Shown here: in pieces, positions 55,422-62,202 of the stretch
Layout of the letters: every line of letters starts with the position of its first letter
Position numbering within the stretch: the stretch's first letter is position 1
Assembly (NCBI GenBank): GCA_963539215.1
Contig: CAUTJT010000003.1
Span: forward strand, 84,498-148,497
DNA length: 64,000 nt
Source of the DNA: CAURNT01 sp963539215
GTDB taxonomy: Bacteria; Fusobacteriota; Fusobacteriia; Fusobacteriales; Leptotrichiaceae
Reading direction: 5' to 3'
Notes under the pieces: model-generated
Databases searched by the model: none
Seen by the model: the letters and a program-made list of their open reading frames with translations, nothing else
Told to the model about the DNA's origin: nothing
Made by a program: the position numbers and the translations under genes

Positions 55422-56822
55422 CTATTTCTTATTAGCTTCTTCTAATATTAAGTCTTTTTTAGTTTTCTTATTTTTATTAGTATTTTCAGGTTTAGGATCT
55501 GATTTAACTTCTTTTCCAAGTAAAACATCTATAGCTGCTTTTAATTGAACATCACCTTTTTTAATAATTTCTTCAGCTTTTTTTTCTCCCTCAGATTCTA
55601 CTAATAATTTTTTAATTTCTTTTTCTCTATTTTCTAGTGCTTCTTTAGTTTCACTACTATATCCTTTAGTTGATAATAAATTATTCATATTGATATATAT
55701 ATCTGGTTCTATACCATTTTTATTAATATTATTATTCTTAGGAGTTGCATATTCTGCTATAGTAAGTTTTATCGCATCATCACTACCAGGATAATTATAT
55801 ATACCTTGTGCAACACCTTTACCAAAAGTCTTTTCACCTATTATTGTAGCACGTTTATAGTCTTTTAAAACGCCTGTAACAATTTCTGAAGCAGATGCAG
55901 ATCCACGATTAACAAGAACTGTCATAGGTCCTTTAAATATCTGTTCTCCAACTCTTTTATATTCTTTATTATTTCCACTCTTAGTTTTAAGTGTAACTAT
56001 TAAATCTTCAGATACAAATTGTGATGCAATTTCTATAGCTTCTTGAAGTGAACCACCAGGATTTGTTCTTAAATCAAATATTAATTTTTCAACACCTTGT
56101 TTTTCAAGTTCAATTAAAGCATTCTTAATTTCTGGTCCAGTTTTACTTCCGAAATTTAGTAATGAAATATATCCAATTTTATTTTCTTTATCTATAACTT
56201 TATATTCAACATTTTCAAGTTTTATAATTTCACGAGTCAATGTTATTTCTAAAGGTTTTTTCATTCCTTTTCTATATATTTCTACTTTAACCTTAGTTCC
56301 TGGTTCTCCTTTAAGTTTTTTAGACATTTCAGTTGCTGTTAAGTTTAATGTATCTTCACCATCAATTTGTGTAATTATATCCCCAATTTGTATTCCAGCT
56401 CTAAAAGCAGGTGTACCTACAAAAGGAGAAATAACTTCCATATAGTCACCTTTTTCTTTTCTAATTGACATACCAACTCCACCATAAACTCCATCCATAC
56501 CTTCATTTAAATCTTGAAGTTCTTTAGCTGTTAAGTATTCAGAATATGGATCTTCTAAACTTTTAACCATACCACGAAGAGCTGCTTCATATAATTTATC
56601 TTTAGATGTATCTACATTACCTACCCAACGTTCATTTATATAGTTTACAGTTTGAATTAATTTATTTATATTCTTTAAATCTACTACTGCATTTGCTCTT
56701 TGTTCAGCTTGCACTTTTTTAAACTCTTCTTTTACTTTTTCTTCAGAATATGTTACATATCCAAGAAAAGCAATAAAAGTAAGCATTATTAATTTCTTTT
56801 TATTTATCTTCATACTTTTCAC
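55422..56822 (-). CDS. ctpA: S41 C-terminal processing protease
   Basis: A 466-residue exported protease. An N-terminal membrane/signal segment (KLIMLTFIAFLGYVTYS) precedes a helical region, a PDZ domain (GVGMSIRKEKGDYMEV...), and the S41 catalytic core with LRTNPGG, the Ser in RGSASASEIV and the Lys in GEKTFGKG. The C-terminal tail is Lys/Glu-rich. It trims or degrades periplasmic proteins and controls cell-wall enzymes in related systems. It overlaps tlyA by 23 bases. Confidence 0.93.
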   Translation of the reverse strand: MKSMKINKKKLIMLTFIAFLGYVTYSEEKVKEEFKKVQAEQRANAVVDLKNINKLIQTVNYINERWVGNVDTSKDKLYEAALRGMVKSLEDPYSEYLTAKELQDLNEGMDGVYGGVGMSIRKEKGDYMEVISPFVGTPAFRAGIQIGDIITQIDGEDTLNLTATEMSKKLKGEPGTKVKVEIYRKGMKKPLEITLTREIIKLENVEYKVIDKENKIGYISLLNFGSKTGPEIKNALIELEKQGVEKLIFDLRTNPGGSLQEAIEIASQFVSEDLIVTLKTKSGNNKEYKRVGEQIFKGPMTVLVNRGSASASEIVTGVLKDYKRATIIGEKTFGKGVAQGIYNYPGSDDAIKLTIAEYATPKNNNINKNGIEPDIYINMNNLLSTKGYSSETKEALENREKEIKKLLVESEGEKKAEEIIKKGDVQLKAAIDVLLGKEVKSDPKPENTNKNKKTKKDLILEEANKK

Positions 56823-57543
56823 CTTTTATAACATATATTAAAAATTCTTTATTACCCTTAGTACCTAATATAGGGGAATCAATAACTTCTTTAATTACAT
56901 ATCCTCTATCTATAAATTCATGTACAACTTTTTTTATAGCTTCATCATGATATTTCTCTTCAAGAACTATACCATTCCTTGAAATTTTATCTGGTGTTAA
57001 TTCAAATTGTGGCTTTATTAATGCAATAACTCCAAAATTATCTTTCCCAAATTTTTCAAAATATTTTATAACCTTAGTTAGAGAAATAAAAGAAACATCA
57101 ATTACTATATAGTCCACTTTATCATTTATATCTAAATCTCTAATATGTATTTGTTCAAGAGATACAACTTTTTCATTATTTTTTAAGGAATAATCTAATT
57201 GATTAGTTCCAACGTCATTTGCATATACTAATTTTGCACCATTTTGTAATGAGCAATCTGTAAATCCACCAGTTGATGCTCCAATATCTAATATTTTTTT
57301 ATCATTAAAATCTAATTTCCAATAATTTATAGCTTTTTCAAGTTTTAATCCACCACGACTTACATACTTTAATTTATTTTTTATTCTAACATCTTTAATA
57401 TTTTCAACCTTAAATTGACTACCTGGTTTAGTTTCAGATTTATCATTTATTATTACATTACCAACCATTATTTCACGCTTAGCTTTTTCACGACTATTAA
57501 AATAACCAAGTTCAACTAATAATATATCTAGACGTTTTTTCAT
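56800..57543 (-). CDS. tlyA: TlyA-family rRNA 2'-O-methyltransferase
   Basis: A 247-residue protein with an N-terminal S4 domain (RLDILLVELGYFNSREKAKREI) and a FtsJ/RrmJ-type methyltransferase domain (KILDIGASTGGFTDCSLQ, VIDVSFISLTKV, LIKPQFEL). TlyA methylates 16S and/or 23S rRNA cytidines and affects capreomycin susceptibility elsewhere; the older hemolysin label is misleading. It overlaps the PAP2-like gene by four bases. Confidence 0.92.
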   Translation of the reverse strand: MKKRLDILLVELGYFNSREKAKREIMVGNVIINDKSETKPGSQFKVENIKDVRIKNKLKYVSRGGLKLEKAINYWKLDFNDKKILDIGASTGGFTDCSLQNGAKLVYANDVGTNQLDYSLKNNEKVVSLEQIHIRDLDINDKVDYIVIDVSFISLTKVIKYFEKFGKDNFGVIALIKPQFELTPDKISRNGIVLEEKYHDEAIKKVVHEFIDRGYVIKEVIDSPILGTKGNKEFLIYVIKGEKYEDK

Positions 57544-57998
57544 ATTAAATATCCTTTAAATAAAAATGGTATGATTAAACCTAATATAGCTCCCATTAAT
57601 ACTTCTAATGGAGTATGACCTAAAAATTCTTTTAATTCATGCATTTCCTCTGCATTATATCTTCCTCTTTCTTCAAGTACTCTATTTAATATTTTAGCAT
57701 GTTTTCCTGCTTCTTGCCTTACACCAGTTGCATCATACATAGTAACAACTGCAAATAAGGTCGCAATAGCAAATTCTACACTATGTATTCCATTTACTAA
57801 AGCCACTGAAGTAGCAAGTGTAACAGTTGATGAAGAATGAGAACTTGGCATTCCTCCTGTTGCAAATATTTTTGTGAAATCAAATTTTCCTGTTTTAAAT
57901 ATAGGAACTATACATTTATACACTTGAGCTGTTAATGCACTTAAAAATACTAAATCAAGAATTTTATTAGATAATATTATTCCTCCATTATTTAGCAT
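57540..57998 (-). CDS. divergent PAP2 family membrane protein (DUF212)
   Basis: A 152-residue membrane protein of the DUF212/YuiD family, related to acid phosphatases/haloperoxidases: GGMPSSHSSSTVTLAT (the SGMPSSHS motif), YDATGVRQEAGKHA and LKEFLGHTPLEVLMGAILG. A lipid-phosphate phosphatase role is inferred from the fold. It overlaps yhbY by 11 bases. Confidence 0.88.
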   Translation of the reverse strand: MLNNGGIILSNKILDLVFLSALTAQVYKCIVPIFKTGKFDFTKIFATGGMPSSHSSSTVTLATSVALVNGIHSVEFAIATLFAVVTMYDATGVRQEAGKHAKILNRVLEERGRYNAEEMHELKEFLGHTPLEVLMGAILGLIIPFLFKGYLI

Positions 57999-58329
57999 TA
58001 TTTAACCTCCTACTTTTTTTAAAATCATAAAATTCTTTTGTGATTTCACCAAGTTTTCCATTTTCTATTTTCTCTTTAAAAAATATCATTGTTTTTCCTA
58101 CAGAACCTATAAAAATAGACTTAGAGCTAGATTCTATTTGTTCTATAATTTCAGCATTTACGTCTTCTAAACTATTTTGTAATAATTTTATCTTCATTAA
58201 TTCATTTTTATTAATATATGAAGAAATACTTTCTAAAAGGCTATCTGTAACACCTTCTTTACCAACTCTTACCACTGGTTCTAAATTATGCGCCCTTTTT
58301 CTTAAAAAGTTTCTTTCTTTGCTATTCAC
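57988..58329 (-). CDS. yhbY: CRM-domain RNA-binding protein YhbY
   Basis: A 113-residue protein consisting of one CRM domain: RKRAHNLEPVVRVGKEGVTDSLL with the conserved GxxG-like VGKEG loop. It is associated with pre-50S particles. GTG start preceded by AAGGAG. It heads the ten-gene minus operon; the promoter is TTGGTA - 18 - TATAAT (58367-58362). Confidence 0.9.
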   Translation of the reverse strand: MNSKERNFLRKRAHNLEPVVRVGKEGVTDSLLESISSYINKNELMKIKLLQNSLEDVNAEIIEQIESSSKSIFIGSVGKTMIFFKEKIENGKLGEITKEFYDFKKSRRLNNAK

Positions 58330-58475
58330 TCTTTTCTCCTTTGCATAACATTTTTACTTTTATTATACCACACTTATGCTTTTTTTACCAAATAAAAAGG
58401 AGATTTTGCAAGTATTAATAAAAAGAAATTATTTTATATCTAAAAATATTTTAAATTTAATATAGATTATATAAA
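58330..58475 (-). other. promoter region of the ten-gene operon
   Basis: Contains the minus-strand TATAAT at 58367-58362 and AAGGAG before yhbY; the remainder toward the adh terminator is AT-rich with nothing recognised. Confidence 0.55.
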
Positions 58476-58502
58476 AAAAGGTGTTCTATTAGAACACCTT
58501 TT
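58476..58502 (-). terminator. terminator of the alcohol dehydrogenase gene
   Basis: A perfect 11-pair stem AAAAGGTGTTC / GAACACCTTTT with loop TATTA, right after the adh stop. Confidence 0.88.
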
Positions 58503-58507
58503 ATTTA

Positions 58508-59566
58508 TTAATGCTTATGGTTGTGACAAGTACATCCACAAGTTTTATCTGAATTTCTGAAATCTATAACCATTCTTCCTTGAATAGTTCCTTCTTCCAT
58601 TTCTTTGAATATTAATGGAGCATCTTCAACACATCTCTTTTGAACTACTGGTACAACTAATCCTTGTGCACCAAAGTCAAATGCTTCTTTTAAGTCTTCT
58701 CTAGTTCCTACAAGTGAACCTATTATTTCTATACCGTCTAATACTGTTTTAACTATTGATACATCCATTGTTTCTGAAGGTAATCCAACTGCAACAACTT
58801 TACCTGCAGCTCTTGCTGAATCTATAGCTTGATTGAATGCAACTTTTGAAACTGCTGTAACTACAGATATATGAGCTCCTCCATTAGATAATTCTTTAAT
58901 TTTAGCTACTGGATCTTCTTTTTTACCGTTTATAACGTAATCTGCTCCAACTTCTTTAGCTAATTCTAATTTTTCATCGTTTATATCTACAGCTATTACA
59001 TGAGTGTTAAATACTTTTTTAGCATATTGAACTGCTAAGTTCCCAAGTCCACCTGCACCCCATATAACTACCCATTGTCCTGGTTTAGGTTGTCCTACTT
59101 TTATTGCTTTATATGTAGTAACTCCTGCACAAGTTATACTACTTGCTTGAGCTGGATCTAATCCTTCAGGTACTTTAACTGCGTAATCAGCTGTAACTAT
59201 ACATTCTTCAGCCATTCCACCATCAGCAGTGTATCCTGCGTTTAAAACGTCTCTACATAAAGTTTCATTACCAGTTACACAATATTCACATCTTCCACAT
59301 CCTTCGAAGAACCAAGCTATACTTACTCTATCTCCAACTTTTAAAGATGTAACACCTTCTGCAACTTCTCTAACAATTCCTATACCTTCGTGTCCTAAAA
59401 CTGTTCCAGGTTTTTTACCAAAATCACCATGTGCAACGTGTAAATCTGTATGACATACACCACAGAATTCTACATCAACTAATGCTTCTCCTGTTTTTAA
59501 TGGTCTTAATTTTTTTTCTACAACTTCAACACCAGTTGAATCTTGATTAACTACTACTGCTTTCAT
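58508..59566 (-). CDS. adhP: zinc-dependent alcohol dehydrogenase (AdhP-like) with Cys/His-rich tail
   Basis: A 352-residue medium-chain dehydrogenase. Catalytic zinc ligands lie in CGVCHTDLHVAHGD and GHEGIG; the structural zinc site is CGRCEYCVTGNETLC; the NAD site is WGAGGLGNLAVQYA; a later catalytic-zinc Cys is in SITCAGVT. It interconverts ethanol and acetaldehyde with NAD. Unusually, about ten residues follow the normal end: TCGCTCHNHKH, three Cys and two His. Codon use is more GC-rich and regular than in neighbours, as in highly expressed genes. Monocistronic, with a near-palindrome at its promoter. Confidence 0.93.
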   Translation of the reverse strand: MKAVVVNQDSTGVEVVEKKLRPLKTGEALVDVEFCGVCHTDLHVAHGDFGKKPGTVLGHEGIGIVREVAEGVTSLKVGDRVSIAWFFEGCGRCEYCVTGNETLCRDVLNAGYTADGGMAEECIVTADYAVKVPEGLDPAQASSITCAGVTTYKAIKVGQPKPGQWVVIWGAGGLGNLAVQYAKKVFNTHVIAVDINDEKLELAKEVGADYVINGKKEDPVAKIKELSNGGAHISVVTAVSKVAFNQAIDSARAAGKVVAVGLPSETMDVSIVKTVLDGIEIIGSLVGTREDLKEAFDFGAQGLVVPVVQKRCVEDAPLIFKEMEEGTIQGRMVIDFRNSDKTCGCTCHNHKH

Positions 59567-59597
59567 TTTTCTACCTCCAAAAAGTTCTTATATACTT

Positions 59598-59640
59598 ATA
59601 ATAGCACATAATACCAAATATGTAAATAATTTTTTCACAT
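59598..59640 (-). promoter_or_regulatory. adhP promoter overlapped by a 21-base near-palindrome
   Basis: Minus-strand TTTACA (59626-59621) - 17 - TATTAT (59603-59598). The -35 hexamer lies in ATGTAAATAATTTTTTCACAT (59620-59640), whose 10-base arms match at 8 of 10 positions. Such a site over the -35 suggests a repressor; the form resembles Rex sites, which sense NADH/NAD. Confidence 0.5.
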
Positions 59641-59824
59641 TTTCAGTATTAATTTTAAATCTACCCCAAATAAGCGCTTTATTTATGCAGTTTTTTGAAC
59701 TAAAAAAATTTTTTAAATATTTTCAGTCTTAAGACTTTTATTATTGCTTTTAACTATTAACACTAAATAGATTTATTTTAATAAACAATATATTTTAACA
59801 TTTAAATATATATGTAAAATAAAA
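59641..59824. other. AT-rich intergenic stretch
   Basis: Lies between the adhP promoter and the trmH-family terminator. No credible reading frame; a TAAGCGCTTTA palindrome-like spot (about 59671-59681) is the only notable word. Confidence 0.4.
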
Positions 59825-59853
59825 AGGAAATTACATTGAATTTGTAATTTCCT
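59825..59853 (-). terminator. terminator of the rpiB-HIT-trmH unit
   Basis: An 11-pair stem AGGAAATTACA / TGTAATTTCCT with loop TTGAATT, 8 bases after the methyltransferase stop. Confidence 0.85.
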
Positions 59854-59860
59854 AAACTAT

Positions 59861-60628
59861 TTAATATATTTTTTCTCTCATCTTGTATAAAAATACTGCA
59901 ACAGCAACAGAAACATTTAAAGACTCTATATCTCCATATATAGGAATTATGGCTTTTTGATCTAATTGAGTCAATATTTCCTCAGAAATACCATTTCCCT
60001 CATGTCCAAATACATATGCATTATTATCTTTTTTTAACACTACATCTCTATAATCTATACTATCATCATTAAGTGCTGTTCCAATAATATTATATTCTTT
60101 TTCTTTTAAAAATTTCAGTATACTTTCTCTATCAGAATATATTACATTCACTTTAAATATACCACCCATTGTAGCTCTTACAACTTTTGGAGAATATACA
60201 TCAACACTTGATTTAGTTAATAATAAATTAGTAAAATTAGTTGCTATCATAGTACGAATTATTGTTCCGATATTACCTGGATCTTGAACATCATCTAATA
60301 CTATAACATCTCCTTTTATTTCTTCTAAAGTTTTTGCAACTTTAGAATAAATCAATAATATTCCTTGACTTGTTTCTTGTGTACTTATTTGTTCAAATAA
60401 ATTTTCTGACAAAACTAAAACATTATCATATTTTGATATATTATACTTATCTTCAAAATATTGATATTTTGATTCATTAATTATTATTTTAGAAAAATGG
60501 ATATTTTCTTTTAAAAACTTCTCGCCTTCGGCAAGAAATACATTATTTTGATCCCTATACTTTTTATCTTTTAATTTTTTCAAGAATTTATATTGCTTAT
60601 TATCACGACTTACAATATATTCTGCCAT
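59861..60628 (-). CDS. TrmH/SpoU-family RNA 2'-O-methyltransferase
   Basis: A 255-residue protein: an N-terminal substrate-binding part (SRDNKQYKFLKKLKDKKYRDQ...FLAEGEKF) and a SPOUT knot domain with VLDDVQDPGNIGTIIRT, VFGHEGNGIS and PIYGDIESLNVSVAVAVFLY. This form resembles RlmB/YsgA-like 23S rRNA methylases. The target base is unknown. Overlaps the HIT gene by one base. Confidence 0.9.
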   Translation of the reverse strand: MAEYIVSRDNKQYKFLKKLKDKKYRDQNNVFLAEGEKFLKENIHFSKIIINESKYQYFEDKYNISKYDNVLVLSENLFEQISTQETSQGILLIYSKVAKTLEEIKGDVIVLDDVQDPGNIGTIIRTMIATNFTNLLLTKSSVDVYSPKVVRATMGGIFKVNVIYSDRESILKFLKEKEYNIIGTALNDDSIDYRDVVLKKDNNAYVFGHEGNGISEEILTQLDQKAIIPIYGDIESLNVSVAVAVFLYKMREKIY

Positions 60629-60966
60629 TATCCCATTACTCCTAATTTTTGACCACCTAGTATATGATAATGTAAATGATAAACAGTTTGTCCCCCATTA
60701 TCATTAATATTAGTTACAACTCTATACCCTTCATCACTAAGACCTAAACTTTTAGCAATTTTAGAAATTGTTACTTGTAACTTACCTAAAATAAGTATAT
60801 CTTCTTCAGTAACCGCATCAAGATTTCTTATTTCTTTTTTAGGTATAACTAAAACATGTACCTTAACAACAGGAGCAATATCTTCAAAAGCTATTACATC
60901 ATCATCTTCATATATTATTTTAGCAGGTATCTCTTTATCTATTATTTTCTTAAAAACTGTTGACAT
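60628..60966 (-). CDS. HIT-family nucleotide-binding hydrolase
   Basis: A 112-residue protein with the histidine triad HLHYHILGG near residue 96 and the N-terminal VFKKIIDKEIPAKIIYEDDD typical of HINT-like proteins, which hydrolyse AMP-lysine or similar adenylates. The start ATG 60966 shares one base with the rpiB stop (TAATG), and its GGAGG lies in the last rpiB codons; the longer frame is rejected. Confidence 0.9.
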   Translation of the reverse strand: MSTVFKKIIDKEIPAKIIYEDDDVIAFEDIAPVVKVHVLVIPKKEIRNLDAVTEEDILILGKLQVTISKIAKSLGLSDEGYRVVTNINDNGGQTVYHLHYHILGGQKLGVMG

Positions 60967-61409
60967 TAAAATACACCTCCACAACTTTCAATTTTATTAA
61001 CTCTATTTTGATGTCTTCCACCTTCAAAAGTAGCTTCTAAATATGCATCAAAAGCACTCTTTGCTACTTCTATACCTAATATTCTTGCACCAAATACTAT
61101 AGCATTAGCATTATTATGTTGTTTAGAAAGTCTAGCAGTAACTTCATTATGAACAAGTGCAGCACGTATACCTTCAACTTTATTAGCTGCAATAGATATA
61201 CCTATTCCTGTACCACATATTAATACAGCAAAATCCACTTCTTTATCAATAACTTTTTTACAAGCAGTTTTAGCTATATCTGGATAATCTACTGATTCTA
61301 GAGTATCTACCCCTACATTTATTACCTCAATACCTTTGCTTTCAATATATTCTTTTAATTGATTTTTAAATTCTACTCCAGCATGATCATTTCCTATTAC
61401 TACCTTCAT
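60966..61409 (-). CDS. rpiB: ribose-5-phosphate isomerase B
   Basis: A 147-residue protein with GNDHAGVEFK, the Cys in LICGTGIGISIAANK and HNNANAIVFGARILG, as in RpiB/LacAB enzymes. It interconverts ribose-5- and ribulose-5-phosphate. ATG 61409 follows AGGAGG; the upstream extension is rejected. First gene of a three-gene unit. Confidence 0.94.
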   Translation of the reverse strand: MKVVIGNDHAGVEFKNQLKEYIESKGIEVINVGVDTLESVDYPDIAKTACKKVIDKEVDFAVLICGTGIGISIAANKVEGIRAALVHNEVTARLSKQHNNANAIVFGARILGIEVAKSAFDAYLEATFEGGRHQNRVNKIESCGGVF

Positions 61410-61487
61410 AATTCCTCCTATTTTTTTACTTAATATATACATATATATTAGCATAATTTAAATAAATTTAATAGATATTTTATAAAA

Positions 61488-61516
61488 AAGAACTAGACAC
61501 AAAATGCCTAGTTCTT
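61488..61516 (-). terminator. terminator after the MORN lipoprotein gene
   Basis: Nine-pair stem AAGAACTAG / CTAGTTCTT around an 11-base loop, with T-rich minus-strand flank. Confidence 0.75.
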
Positions 61517-61520
61517 AATA

Positions 61521-62189
61521 TTAATTAGATAATATTCTCATAAATTGATTTGGACTTATTGGATTAGTAATATTTCCATCTCTTAAATAGTCAATTCTAC
61601 TTTCATTTTTAGGATCTGGATTATATTCCTTTATAACAACATGATTTCCTTTAGAACTATAGAAGTTTATTTCACCTATTATTTTACTTCCAGAATAGTT
61701 TCTTACTTCTATATCTCCATTTGGCCATAATCTAATTGATTTACCTTCTAAATAACCATCAACTACATTAGACTCTATTATTAAACCATTGTATAAGTAT
61801 TCCTTAAGTCTTCCATTTATTTTACCATTCTTACTATAGTTAAAGTATAAGATATCTCCATTATTTCTATATAAAACAGCTTTACCTTCTCTTACATTAG
61901 CTTTGTAATTAAATTCTAATCTGTCATTATTTTTATAATAAAGTATAGCTTTACCGTCTTTTAATCCCTTTACATAGTTAGATACTTCTTTTGATCCATC
62001 TATTAAATATTCTACAGATATTCCATCACGAACTTTTTGAGTATCTAGTGAATATTCACCAGATACTCCTTGTCCATTATATTTTCTTCCATTTTCAGCT
62101 AAATAATCTCCATTCGAATCAAGTCTACTTACTTCAGAACAACTTATAGTAATTAGACTCATTATTAAAAACATTAAACCTTTTTTCAT
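61521..62189 (-). CDS. MORN-repeat lipoprotein
   Basis: A 222-residue protein with a lipoprotein signal (LMFLIMSLITISCSE, lipobox Cys near residue 18) and at least five MORN_2-like units (GISVEYL, GKAILYYKNND, GKAVLYRNNGD, GRLKEYLYNG, GKSIRLWPNGD). MORN_2 lipoproteins are common in fusobacteria; role unknown. ATG 62189 lies at good distance from AGGAGG, unlike the ATG two codons upstream. It directly follows the YadA-like gene and is probably co-transcribed. Confidence 0.85.
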   Translation of the reverse strand: MKKGLMFLIMSLITISCSEVSRLDSNGDYLAENGRKYNGQGVSGEYSLDTQKVRDGISVEYLIDGSKEVSNYVKGLKDGKAILYYKNNDRLEFNYKANVREGKAVLYRNNGDILYFNYSKNGKINGRLKEYLYNGLIIESNVVDGYLEGKSIRLWPNGDIEVRNYSGSKIIGEINFYSSKGNHVVIKEYNPDPKNESRIDYLRDGNITNPISPNQFMRILSN

Positions 62190-62202
62190 TAACATCTACC
62201 TC

